Positions 7,305-14,941 of a DNA stretch of 64,000 nucleotides are shown one piece after another. The stretch spans positions 1-64,000 of the forward strand of contig CAVRHH010000015.1 of the NCBI GenBank assembly GCA_963720945.1. Reading direction: 5' to 3'. How positions within the stretch are numbered: position 1 is the stretch's first letter; each line of letters begins with the position of its first letter. Position numbers and translations under genes: made by a program. A model generated the notes under the pieces. That model worked only from the letters and a program-made list of their open reading frames with translations. It had not been told where the DNA came from and did no database searches. Source of the DNA: Bog-532 sp963720945 (GTDB taxonomy: Bacteria > Actinomycetota > Actinomycetes > Streptosporangiales > Streptosporangiaceae).

Positions 7305-7663
7305 TGGCCCCGCCCGCCGAACGGCGATCCGGTGTCAACCGTTCCTTGACACCCAAACGGTCCGTACGGGTCACCGAGAACGACGAGTACGCCGCGTTCC
7401 TCCGTCGTGCTATTGCCGCTTACAGCCGCCGCGTCGCATCCGGCGACATCGACGCCCTCGCCGACATCACCCGGCTCGCCGATCACCTCGATCAAGCCAT
7501 CACTGAGGCCGTCCATGGGTTGCGCACCGGCGCGGGCTACTCCTGGGCCGACATCGCCTTGCGGCTCGGCATCAGCCGCCAGGCCGCCCAGCAACGATGG
7601 GGCACCACCCCCGGTCACGACCACGACCACGACGGCCCCGGCATGACTGGGAGCCGCCCGTGA
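7301..7663 (+). CDS. Helix-turn-helix protein of the element
   Basis: 120 residues, starting at the ATG in the ATGA overlap at 7301 (a second ATG at 7304 is possible). The N-terminus is basic and the middle helical (AFLRRAIAAYSRRVASGDI). A C-terminal HTH resembles sigma-factor region 4, SWADIALRLGISRQAAQQRWG (about residues 85-105), and a His/Asp-rich tail follows. Its GTGA overlap with repSA suggests a role in controlling replication-gene expression. It is a good candidate reader of the twin palindromes that bracket this operon (inference). Confidence 0.7.
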   Translation: MMAPPAERRSGVNRSLTPKRSVRVTENDEYAAFLRRAIAAYSRRVASGDIDALADITRLADHLDQAITEAVHGLRTGAGYSWADIALRLGISRQAAQQRWGTTPGHDHDHDGPGMTGSRP

Positions 7664-9309
7664 CCCCGCCCGGCTTCCTGCTGGCTCCCGCACCCGGACC
7701 ACGCCACGGCCCGGGCACGGGGGCGAACACCCAAGCCGCCCACCTGCACGCCCCCGTCAGCGCGTTCGCCCGTGCCCGCGACGGCTACCTGATCAGGCGC
7801 GTCACGCAGGTCCGCCCGCCCACCGCATTCGACCCCGGCATCGAGGCCGAGATCATCCCGGCCAGTTCCATCAACCCCGCCGCCTATGACGCCTGGCTGG
7901 ATCACATCTGGCCCGCCGCCGGATGCGCTCATCCCATCCGTCTTGGCGGGCAGATCCACCGGGTTGACCCCGCTACCGGTGAGGTCACCTCGACGCTGCC
8001 GACCTCGGGCATGCCGGACGGGATTATCTACAAAGCGTGCGGCAACCGCCGCGTCTCGGCCTGCCCGTCGTGTGCGGAGACCTACCGCCGGGATGCTTTC
8101 CAGCTCATCCGCGCCGGGCTGATCGGCGGCAAAGGCGTCCCCGCGCACGTCGCGGCGCACCCGGCCGTGTTCGCCACCTTCACCGCCCCCTCCTTCGGCC
8201 CCGTCCACACGCGGTCTGTGCGGCGGCACACTTGCACCGGCAAGGCCCACTGCCGTTGCCAGGCAGAGCCATGCCGCGCCCGGCGTGAGGTGGAAGTGTG
8301 CCCGCACGGCCGCAAGCTGGCCTGTTTCAACCGTCATGCCCGCGACTATGCCCGGCTCGGCCAGCCGCTGTGCCCGGACTGCTACGACCACGCTGCCCAT
8401 GTGGTGTGGAACAACCAGGCCGGTGAACTGTGGCGGCGCACCAAGCAAGCCATCGAACGGCATCTCAACCAGCTCGCTCGGCACCGCCATTTGCTCTACG
8501 GCGTCCGCGTCAGCCATGGCAAGGCCGCCGAATATCAGGCCCGCGGCGCGGTCCACTTCCACGTCCTGCTCCGCCTCGACGGCCTGGACCCCGCCGACCC
8601 CGCGCGGCTGCTGCCCCCGCCTCCCGGTTTGACCGCCGCCGACCTCGAGGACGCCACCCGGCACGCCGCCGCCATCATCACCTGCCAGACGCCACCTCAT
8701 CCGGCCCGGCCTGCAGGCTGGCTGATCGGCTGGGGACCCGAACTCGACGTGCGGGTCATCACCCTGGCGGCCACCGGTTCGATCACCGACCTGATGGTCG
8801 CCTCCTACCTGTCCAAATACTCCACCAAAGGCACCGAGGTCACCGGGCACGCCTCCAAGCGGCTCACCCCGGCCACCATCAGCCTGCACGCCAAAGCCGA
8901 CGGTACCCACGCCGAACGGCTCATCCACGCCTGCTGGAAGCTTGGCACCTACCCGGACTACATGAGCTTGCAGCGGTGGGCGCACATGCTCGGCTTCGGC
9001 GGTCACTTCCTCACCAAAGGCCGCTACTACTCCGTCACCTTCACCGCCCTGCGTGCCGCTCGCATCTTCTACCGGCGCACCCAGGACGCAGGCCCCGAAC
9101 ACGAGCCCATCCGCACCGCCGACCACACGGGTAATGAGGAAACCACGCTGTTCGTCGGCAACCTCAGCTACGCCGGAACCGGCTGGAAAACCACCGGAGA
9201 CGCCCTCCTCGCCAGCACCGCCGCCGACCAAGCCAGAAAACGTCGTGAAGCCGGAAACGACGAACTTACTGACCAATACAACCGCAGGGCCGGCCGCCAG
9301 GCTGCATAA
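7660..9309 (+). CDS. repSA: RepSA-family replication initiator
   Basis: 549 residues from the GTG at 7660, which overlaps the previous stop. Cys-rich segments at the N-terminal side (CGNRRVSACPSC; CRCQAEPC; CPDCYDH) suggest zinc sites. The HxH motif of rolling-circle HUH endonucleases is in GAVHFHVLLRLD (His299, His301), and a nicking Tyr is expected farther along (for example in VASYLSKYSTKG). This matches pSAM2 RepSA-type initiators, which nick the element origin and drive rolling-circle replication of the excised circle. It lies directly upstream of xis and int, as in other AICEs. Confidence 0.88.
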   Translation: MTPPGFLLAPAPGPRHGPGTGANTQAAHLHAPVSAFARARDGYLIRRVTQVRPPTAFDPGIEAEIIPASSINPAAYDAWLDHIWPAAGCAHPIRLGGQIHRVDPATGEVTSTLPTSGMPDGIIYKACGNRRVSACPSCAETYRRDAFQLIRAGLIGGKGVPAHVAAHPAVFATFTAPSFGPVHTRSVRRHTCTGKAHCRCQAEPCRARREVEVCPHGRKLACFNRHARDYARLGQPLCPDCYDHAAHVVWNNQAGELWRRTKQAIERHLNQLARHRHLLYGVRVSHGKAAEYQARGAVHFHVLLRLDGLDPADPARLLPPPPGLTAADLEDATRHAAAIITCQTPPHPARPAGWLIGWGPELDVRVITLAATGSITDLMVASYLSKYSTKGTEVTGHASKRLTPATISLHAKADGTHAERLIHACWKLGTYPDYMSLQRWAHMLGFGGHFLTKGRYYSVTFTALRAARIFYRRTQDAGPEHEPIRTADHTGNEETTLFVGNLSYAGTGWKTTGDALLASTAADQARKRREAGNDELTDQYNRRAGRQAA

Positions 9310-9321
9310 CTGATCGCCACC

Positions 9322-9341
9322 TTTGACGCTTAAGCGTCAAA
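9322..9341. promoter_or_regulatory. Palindrome copy 2, extended to 20 bp
   Basis: TTTGACGCTTAAGCGTCAAA is a perfect 20-bp palindrome containing the same 16 bp as at 6682-6697. It is in the 71-bp gap between the repSA stop and the xis start, where a regulator could act on xis-int transcription. It also resembles a stem without a loop, so an operator is more likely than a terminator. Confidence 0.72.
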
Positions 9342-9380
9342 ACCTTATGAGGTAATTTCACGGGAAAGGAAAGAACCGTA

Positions 9381-9608
9381 ATGGCTGTCGCGTCAGCACC
9401 TGACCCGGAACAGCTGAACGACCTCCAGCTTTACCGGGTCAAAGATGCGATGCGGCTATTGAACCTGAGCCGCACCGTCATCTATGAACAGCTCCGGGCA
9501 GGACGGCTCCGGTCAGTCCAGCAAGGCCGGGCCCGGCTAATTACCGCCGACGCGATACGCGATTACATCACTCTCCTTAAGGACGAAGCGAAGGAGACGG
9601 CAACGTGA
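9381..9608 (+). CDS. xis: Excisionase-type small HTH protein
   Basis: 75 residues from the ATG at 9381, with GGAAAGGAAAG upstream (about 9362-9372). A MerR/HTH_17-like fold is apparent: LYRVKDAMRLLNLSRTVIYE (the winged-helix recognition segment) and GRLRSVQQGRARLITADAI. In AICEs this small protein acts with the integrase as recombination directionality factor during excision. The stop and the integrase start overlap in GTGA (9605-9608). Confidence 0.85.
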   Translation: MAVASAPDPEQLNDLQLYRVKDAMRLLNLSRTVIYEQLRAGRLRSVQQGRARLITADAIRDYITLLKDEAKETAT

Positions 9609-10804
9609 CAACGCGGAGGGCACGTGGCGACGGGGGCTTGCACTGGGACGACAAGCGTCAGCGCTGGATCGCCTCGGTGACCATCGGCTACGACGGCCGG
9701 GGCAAGCGGATCACACGCAGAGCTAGCGGGAAGACCAAGACCGAAGCCAAGACCAAGCTGCGTGAACTCCTCCGCGACCAGGACGACGGCCTGCCCACTC
9801 CCGTAGACGGCTACACCGTCGCCGACGCGGTGGCCTACTGGCTCACCTATGGGTTGCGGGGCCGTGATGAGGCCACCGTCTCCAACTATACCACCTTGGC
9901 CAAGACGCACATCCTGCCCACCCTCGGCGGGCGGAAACTGCGCGAATTGTCCGCCGAGGACGTAGATCAATGGCTAACCACTGAATCACGCCAATGCAGT
10001 ACCCGCACGCTGCGGCTGCTGCATTCCATCCTTAGCCGCAGCATCCGCAATGCGCAGGCACGGGACAAAGTACGCCGCAATGTCGTTCTGCTATGCGACG
10101 TGCCAACGGGCCGTAAAGGGCGGCCATCCAAAGCGCTCACACTCAGTCAGGCAACGGCTATAATAAACGCTGCCACTGAATCACGGTTGTACGCCTACAT
10201 TGTGCTTTCCCTGCTAATCGGTGCGCGTACGGAGGAACTGCGTGCCCTGCGCTGGTGCCATGTCGACCTGTCCGGGAACCTGGACGCGACCATGCCGGTC
10301 CCGCCGTCAATCTCGGTGCTGCGCTCGGTCCGCGCCGGGGGAGACACCAAAACCCGCCGGTCCCGGCGGGCTCTGGCTATGCCGCAACGGTGCGTGGACG
10401 CGCTCAGCGCGCTATGGGACGCACGGAGATGTACGCACACTCATCGCGCTGAGTGTGACTGCCTGGTGTTCACCAGCCGTGTGGGGACGCCGCTGGACAC
10501 GCACAACGTGCGGCGTGACTTCCGGAAGGTCGCCGAGGCCGCCGGGCTCACAGCGGGGGAGTGGACACCCCGCGAGCTGCGGCACAGCTTCGTGTCGCTG
10601 CTGTCCGACGACGGCATGCCCATCGAGCACATCGCCCGCCTGGTCGGCCACACCAGCACGGCCGTCACCGAGACCGTGTACCGGCAGCAGATCCGGCCCG
10701 TCATCGTCGGAGGGGCCGAGGCGATGGACCGTATCTTCCGTGAGAGCGCTACGGCATCTGGGCCGATAGTCACTCAATTAGTCACTCAGAGGTTGGTTCC
10801 ATGA
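9605..10804 (+). CDS. int: Tyrosine recombinase (site-specific integrase)
   Basis: 399 residues. The N-terminal arm-binding region includes GDGGLHWDDKRQRWIASVTI. A SAM-like core-binding domain spans about 70-160 and the catalytic domain about 175-380. Visible catalytic residues are Arg208 (GARTEELRAL), Lys249 region (GDTKTRRSRR), Arg326 (PRELRHSF, where the usual His of HxxR is Arg323, a common variant in actinomycete integrases), His349 (LVGHTSTAV) and the nucleophile Tyr359 (ETVYRQQI). The stop lies 21 bp from attR, the normal position for the recombinase of a tRNA-integrated element. Confidence 0.95.
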   Translation: MTTRRARGDGGLHWDDKRQRWIASVTIGYDGRGKRITRRASGKTKTEAKTKLRELLRDQDDGLPTPVDGYTVADAVAYWLTYGLRGRDEATVSNYTTLAKTHILPTLGGRKLRELSAEDVDQWLTTESRQCSTRTLRLLHSILSRSIRNAQARDKVRRNVVLLCDVPTGRKGRPSKALTLSQATAIINAATESRLYAYIVLSLLIGARTEELRALRWCHVDLSGNLDATMPVPPSISVLRSVRAGGDTKTRRSRRALAMPQRCVDALSALWDARRCTHTHRAECDCLVFTSRVGTPLDTHNVRRDFRKVAEAAGLTAGEWTPRELRHSFVSLLSDDGMPIEHIARLVGHTSTAVTETVYRQQIRPVIVGGAEAMDRIFRESATASGPIVTQLVTQRLVP

Positions 10805-10824
10805 TCGGAAGTTGCCTCTGACCA

Positions 10825-10867
10825 GTCGGGACGGCGGGATTTGAACCCGCGACCCCTTGACCCCCAG
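10825..10867. repeat. attR: 43-bp repeat within the intact tRNA-Pro gene
   Basis: Identical to 1700-1742. It covers the 3' half of the tRNA gene from the anticodon side to one base beyond the discriminator. Integration kept the tRNA functional because the element supplies the same 3' sequence. Confidence 0.92.
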
Positions 10868-10899
10868 TCAAGTGCCCTACCAAGCTGGGCCACGTCCCG
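10826..10899 (-). tRNA. tRNA-Pro (anticodon GGG)
   Basis: Reading the minus strand gives a 74-nt cloverleaf without encoded CCA. The 7-bp acceptor stem is CGGGACG/CGTCCCG with discriminator A. The D-arm contains AGCTTGGTAGGGC. The anticodon stem CTTGA/TCAAG closes the loop CTGGGGG, giving anticodon GGG. The T-arm is GCGGGTTCAAATCCCGC. It is the integration target of the adjacent element. Confidence 0.96.
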
Positions 10900-11308
10900 G
10901 TGCGCCAGGCGCACACACCCGCCGAACCCGGCGGGTTTTCATACCTTAGCGCAGCCGCGGGGTGCCTGGTGCCACCGGACAGCAGCGGCCCTTGGCAGGC
11001 GGACAGCATGGGGCCGGTGCCACCCGGAGAGCAGCGGGCCCTCGGACGCCGGACAGTACGGGGCCGGGGCCGCCCCACCGGACCAGGACCCCGGCCGCCG
11101 GACAGCACAGGGCCGGGGCCGGGGCCGCCGGACAGCCGCCGTCCGCGGCGGGGCGGGGGTGATCCCGGACGAACCGGCTCCTGACCGCATACGCCGACAC
11201 GCGCGGGGAAGCAACGGAATCACGGGAACCAGCTACTAGAGTGAACTCGTTTTACGGTGACCCGGCGCCGCAGCCTGCGGCGCAGCCACCGAGGAGGAAT
11301 GGGGTCAG
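10900..11308. other. Intergenic region with degenerate GC-rich repeats
   Basis: Between the tRNA and the transglycosylase gene I see no gene. The stretch 10975-11150 contains several imperfect copies of a motif like CCGGACAGCACAGGGCCGG, about 40-50 bp apart, producing spurious open frames on both strands. A ribosome binding site, GAGGAGG (11291-11297), precedes the next gene. Confidence 0.6.
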
Positions 11309-12199
11309 GTGAGGGCATCCGAGCGTGATTCCATGTCCGGCTGGTATGGCCCGGGACCCGACGACACCACCCAGCCGTACGCCCAGGGCGGCCCGCGCCC
11401 CCCAAGGCCCCGCTCCCATGCCCCCCGAAGGCCCCGCACCCAGGGCCCGTCCCGCACCACGCGCCCGCTGAAGAACAGGCGCCGCTGGCCGGTCCGCCTC
11501 GCGAAGATCCTCACCGTCATCGTCGTCCTGCTGGTGATCGTCGTCGGCGGCCTGTGGCTGGTCACCCCGTCGGTGAGCCAGGCGCCCGCCCTGGTCCAGG
11601 CGCAGGCCGTGCAGCACGGCATCAGCTACCCGGGCGTCCAGCCCCCGCAGCGGTTCACCGAGGCACTTGTCGCGACCGAGGACCACCGCTTCTACTCCAA
11701 TCCCGGCGTTGACCTGTTCGCCGTGGCGCGGCTGGTCGCCGGGAAGATCAGCGGGCATGCTGACCAGGGCGGCAGCACGCTGGAGCAGCAGCTGGCCAAG
11801 AATCTCTACACGGCGGGACGCTCCGGGTTCACGGTCGAGACCGAGCAGGTCGTGCTGGCCATCAAGCTGAACACGAGCTACAGCAAGGCGCAGATCCTGC
11901 AGATGTACGCGGAGGTCGCCTACTACGGCGACAATTATTACGGGCTCCGCTCGGCCAGCTGCGGCTACTTCGGCGTCGAGCCGGCTCAGCTGTCCTGGCC
12001 GGAGGCCGCGGTGCTGGCGGGCGTAGTGAACGCGCCCACCGTCGATGACCCGCGCACCAACCCGCAGAACGCCCGCGCCCGCGAGGAGCACGTCGTCGGG
12101 CGCCTGGTGGCCGTCGGCGACCTGACCCAGGCGCAGGGCACCGCCGTGCTTGGCACGTCGCTGAACCTGGTGCCCAAGGGAACTGGCTGCGCCAGCTGA
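11309..12199 (+). CDS. Monofunctional biosynthetic peptidoglycan transglycosylase (GT51)
   Basis: 296 residues. A cytosolic Pro/Arg-rich tail (about 60 residues) leads into one membrane helix (about 66-86) and then a glycosyltransferase 51 domain. Motif 1, ATEDHRFYSNPGVD, holds the catalytic Glu124. GGSTLEQQLAKN (154-165) and QILQMYAEVAYYGDNYYG match motifs 2 and 3. No transpeptidase domain follows, so the enzyme polymerises lipid II only. The GTG at 11309 is preceded by GAGGAGG about 11 bp upstream. The final codons run into a 22-bp tandem repeat, so the C-terminus may vary between strains. Confidence 0.88.
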   Translation: MRASERDSMSGWYGPGPDDTTQPYAQGGPRPPRPRSHAPRRPRTQGPSRTTRPLKNRRRWPVRLAKILTVIVVLLVIVVGGLWLVTPSVSQAPALVQAQAVQHGISYPGVQPPQRFTEALVATEDHRFYSNPGVDLFAVARLVAGKISGHADQGGSTLEQQLAKNLYTAGRSGFTVETEQVVLAIKLNTSYSKAQILQMYAEVAYYGDNYYGLRSASCGYFGVEPAQLSWPEAAVLAGVVNAPTVDDPRTNPQNARAREEHVVGRLVAVGDLTQAQGTAVLGTSLNLVPKGTGCAS

Positions 12200-12312
12200 G
12201 CGAACTGGCTGCGCCAGCTGAGCGAACCGGCTGCGCCAGCTGAGCGAACCGGCTGCGCCAGCTGAGCGAACCGGCTGCGCCAGCTGAGCGAACCGGCTGC
12301 GCCAGCTGAACG
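12181..12312 (+). repeat. Six-copy 22-bp minisatellite overlapping a stop codon
   Basis: The unit AACYGGCTGCGCCAGCTGAGCG repeats six times, at 12181, 12203, 12225, 12247, 12269 and 12291, with one T/C change and one change in the last copy. The first unit contains the stop codon of the transglycosylase gene. Each unit contains CAGCTG and a GGCTGCGCC segment able to form hairpins with neighbours. Confidence 0.93.
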
Positions 12313-12447
12313 CCGTAACGTCAGGAACTCCCGAACGGCCTTCATCCGACGCCAGCGGCCGGCGCAGGCCGCCCCCTTCCCGGCCCAGCGGGCCCGGCGC
12401 CAGCCGCCGGCGCAGGCCGCCTCATCCCACGCCCAGCGGGCCCGGCC

Positions 12448-13008
12448 TCAGTGTCCGGTGAGCCGTACGAACACGGTCAGCGCGCCGATGACCAGGGCGG
12501 ACGCGCCGCCCAGCTCAAGGATCTGCAGGCCTTCTGAGTAGTCCACGGCCGTCTCGGCGAAGCTTACGGCCAGGACGAGGACGATCATCGAGGCGACCCG
12601 GCCCTTGAGGTCGTTCAGGTCGCGCATGGTCAGCCACGCGGGCAGCGTCGTGGCCTCGTCCCGCGGGATCTCCCTGATGAACAGCTCGTAGAACCCGATG
12701 GCCGAGATGAGCAGCGTGGCCCCGATCAGGAACAGGTCGACGTCCAGCAGGAACAGGCCGACCTGGTGGCCGACCGGGAAGGGATGGTCGCTGACGACGC
12801 GGATACTGTCTACGAACACGGCGATTCCGTAGGCGAAGGCGCCCAGGGCGGCCAGGATGAGGAACGCGACGGGGATGAGCGCCATTCGCATCGAGGCGAC
12901 CAGGGCCCTCTCGGCTCGGGCGCTAAACGGCCGCATGTCCTGCTCTGGGCCCGTTTCTGCTGCTCCGGCCTCTGGCTCGTCCTGCATCTCGCTTCTATAC
13001 CACGACAT
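12448..13008 (-). CDS. YqhA family (UPF0114) membrane protein
   Basis: 186 residues. An acidic cytosolic N-terminus (about 35 residues) is followed by four predicted membrane helices: MALIPVAFLILAALGAFAYG, LFLLDVDLFLIGATLLISAIG, VASMIVLVLAVSFAETAV and the C-terminal SALVIGALTVFVRL. FYELFIREIP and MRDLNDLK between helices 2 and 3 are characteristic of the UPF0114/YqhA family. The physiological role is not established. It stands alone, convergent with the transglycosylase gene. Confidence 0.82.
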   Translation of the reverse strand: MSWYRSEMQDEPEAGAAETGPEQDMRPFSARAERALVASMRMALIPVAFLILAALGAFAYGIAVFVDSIRVVSDHPFPVGHQVGLFLLDVDLFLIGATLLISAIGFYELFIREIPRDEATTLPAWLTMRDLNDLKGRVASMIVLVLAVSFAETAVDYSEGLQILELGGASALVIGALTVFVRLTGH

Positions 13009-13107
13009 ATCCAGGCCAGGGCAGCCGCCACCCCGGCGCGCTCAGACCGGCCAGCGGATCCGCCGGGAACGGCGGGGGAGAGTGATCGGCGAAGAAGAAG
13101 CCAGCGG

Positions 13108-13863
13108 TCAGTTGACCGACGGCTGGGGGTAGATCTCCTCGGGCTCGGGCGGCCGCGTCTCGTCACCGGCCCGGTGCCGCCCGGGGGCGTGCGTCCCGTG
13201 CGGGCCCGTCATGTGCACGGCGCCTGCGTGCGCGCCGTTCGGGGACGCCCCGTGCGCGTAGCCGCCATTCGCGTACGCCCCATCGGGGTACGCCTGGTTC
13301 GGCTGGGCCCCGTGGGGGTGCGGCTGGGGGTGCGGCGCGGCGGGCGGCGGCATCTCGTGCGGCAGCACGGTGGGCGCCACCTCGGCGGGTTCCTCGTTCA
13401 CGTCGAGGAAGACCCACTTGCGGTAGGACCACAGCCGGAACAGTGTGCCGAGCCCGATGCCCACGATGTTGGCGACGTTGTAGGACAGCGGGTCGGTCAT
13501 GTGCAGGCCGTAGTGCACGGTCGCGACGACGGCTTCCTGGATGCCCAGCCCGACGACGTTGAGCAGGACGAACAGCATCGTCTCGTGGCCGAGGCCCTTG
13601 CCCTGGCGGTGCTTGAAGGCCCAGTGCCGGTTGCCGAGGAAGGTGACAACGGTGGCGACGATGTAGCCGACGACCACCGACGTCAGCGCGCCCATGCCGA
13701 GGCCGAGGTGCGCGCCGTCGGTCACGCCGAGCTGGACGAAGAAGCCGATACCCCCGACGACGCCGAACTTGGCGATCTCGTGAATCCGTACCGCGTATCG
13801 CGCGTAAGTATCACGGATGTATTTCACCTGGTCGACGGTCCCTTCGATCTGCACCGTGTACAT
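13108..13863 (-). CDS. GtrA-like membrane protein with long His/Pro/Gly-rich tail
   Basis: About 251 residues from the ATG at 13861-13863; a start 15 codons upstream is also possible. Four membrane helices form a GtrA domain: FGVVGGIGFFVQLGVTDG, LTSVVVGYIVATVVTFLGNRHWAF, MLFVLLNVVGLGIQEAVVA and VANIVGIGLGTLFRLWSYRKWVF. NRHWAF and YRKWVF are family hallmarks. GtrA proteins are linked to translocation of lipid-linked sugars for cell-surface polysaccharides. A roughly 85-residue cytosolic tail is unusually rich in His, Pro, Gly and Ala, with a GAYANGGYAHGASPNGAHAG-like repeat pattern. Confidence 0.85.
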   Translation of the reverse strand: MYTVQIEGTVDQVKYIRDTYARYAVRIHEIAKFGVVGGIGFFVQLGVTDGAHLGLGMGALTSVVVGYIVATVVTFLGNRHWAFKHRQGKGLGHETMLFVLLNVVGLGIQEAVVATVHYGLHMTDPLSYNVANIVGIGLGTLFRLWSYRKWVFLDVNEEPAEVAPTVLPHEMPPPAAPHPQPHPHGAQPNQAYPDGAYANGGYAHGASPNGAHAGAVHMTGPHGTHAPGRHRAGDETRPPEPEEIYPQPSVN

Positions 13864-13965
13864 ACGGGAACGTTTGATGAGGTTACCTGCCCAAGCCCGG
13901 TTACACACATTGGAGCCGGAAAACGCGTTGTTAAATTGTCCGGGCTGCGAGGTAACGTCACGAAG

Positions 13966-14919
13966 GTGTCACACGCTGCCGAAGCCGAGGTACTTGTCCG
14001 GGCCCGCGGCCTCACTAAGCGGTTCGGGGACTTCACCGCGGTCGACGGCATCGATTTCAGCATCTCACGGGGTGCGGCGTTCGGTTTCCTCGGCCCCAAC
14101 GGAGCGGGCAAGTCCTCCACGATGCGCATGGTCGGCTGCGTGTCCCCGCCGACCAGCGGCGAGCTGACCATCCTGGGCCTGGACCCGGTGATACACGGCC
14201 CGGCGATCCGGGCCCGGCTGGGCGTCGTCCCGCAGGAGAACACCCTCGACATCGAGCTGACGGTCCGGGAGAACCTGCTCGTGTACGGGCGGTACTTCGG
14301 CCTGCCCCGGGCCGTGATCCGGGCGCGCAGCGAGATGCTGCTGGAGTTCGTCCAGCTCAGCGACCGTGCCGAAGATCAGGTTGACCCGCTGTCCGGCGGC
14401 ATGAAGCGCCGCCTGGTCATCGCCCGCTCGCTGATCAACGAGCCGGACATCCTGCTGCTGGACGAGCCAACCACCGGGCTGGACCCGCAGGCCCGGCACA
14501 TCGTGTGGGACCGGCTGTTCCGCCTCAAGCAGCGCGGCGTCACCCTCATCCTGACCACGCACTACATGGACGAGGCCGAGCAGCTCTGTGACCGGCTGGT
14601 GGTCATGGACGCCGGCCGGATCGTGGCGGAAGGCTCGCCGCGCGCGCTGATCAGGCAGTACTCCACCCCGGAGGTCCTCGAGCTCCGCTTCGACCCGGGC
14701 GATCACGAGCAGGCGGCCGAGAAGCTCACCGTGCTGCCCGCGGAGACCGCCGAACGGCTGGAAGTGCTCGCCGACCGGGTGCTCGTCTATACCCGGGATG
14801 GCGATGACGCGCTCGCGGCGGTCCGCGGGCTCGGCCTCGAACCGCTCACCTCGCTGGCCCGGCGCAGCACGCTCGAGGATGTGTTCCTCCGGCTGACCGG
14901 CCGCCAGCTGGACGACTGA
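13966..14919 (+). CDS. ABC exporter ATPase, DrrA/antibiotic-resistance type
   Basis: 317 residues from the GTG at 13966, with GAGG at 13950. The long open frame upstream is the antisense of the GtrA gene and was excluded. Walker A is GPNGAGKS (43-50), the signature LSGGM (142-146), Walker B LLLDEPT (Asp166/Glu167) and the switch His THYMDEAE. The C-terminal extension resembles DrrA (FDPGDHEQAAEKLT, STLEDVFLRLTGR). With the two following permeases it should form an ABC-2 exporter for a drug, lipid or polysaccharide; the cargo is unknown. Confidence 0.92.
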   Translation: MSHAAEAEVLVRARGLTKRFGDFTAVDGIDFSISRGAAFGFLGPNGAGKSSTMRMVGCVSPPTSGELTILGLDPVIHGPAIRARLGVVPQENTLDIELTVRENLLVYGRYFGLPRAVIRARSEMLLEFVQLSDRAEDQVDPLSGGMKRRLVIARSLINEPDILLLDEPTTGLDPQARHIVWDRLFRLKQRGVTLILTTHYMDEAEQLCDRLVVMDAGRIVAEGSPRALIRQYSTPEVLELRFDPGDHEQAAEKLTVLPAETAERLEVLADRVLVYTRDGDDALAAVRGLGLEPLTSLARRSTLEDVFLRLTGRQLDD

Positions 14920-14941
14920 TGGACGACGGGCCACCCTGCCG

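Larger units (their letters stand above)
1700..10867. mobile_element. Integrative element of AICE/pSAM2 type in tRNA-Pro(GGG), carrying a STAND NTPase cassette
   Basis: The 9.2-kb element is bounded by exact 43-bp direct repeats (1700-1742 and 10825-10867), which are the 3' half of the tRNA-Pro gene at 10826-10899. Next to the intact tRNA lie, in the order usual for actinomycete integrative and conjugative elements, a RepSA-like initiator, a small HTH excisionase and a tyrosine integrase, with start/stop overlaps. Upstream are HTH, zinc-binding and SprT-like accessory genes. No FtsK/SpoIIIE-like transfer ATPase or spread gene is present, so self-transfer is unlikely. The left half carries a companion gene plus an NB-ARC/TPR gene as cargo, and noncoding DNA of lower G+C. 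Confidence 0.92.

Noticed and set aside
7615..9276. A 553-residue minus-strand open frame
   Set aside because: It is the complement of repSA; Gly/Val/Asp-rich composition typical of antisense frames in GC-rich coding DNA.
10841..11239. Open frames between the tRNA and the transglycosylase gene
   Set aside because: They arise from degenerate CCGGACAG..GGGCCGG repeats and show Pro/Arg-rich, frame-independent composition.
12766..13965. Extended N-terminus of the ABC ATPase frame back to 12766
   Set aside because: Upstream of 13966 the frame is antisense of the GtrA and YqhA genes and has no ABC homology.
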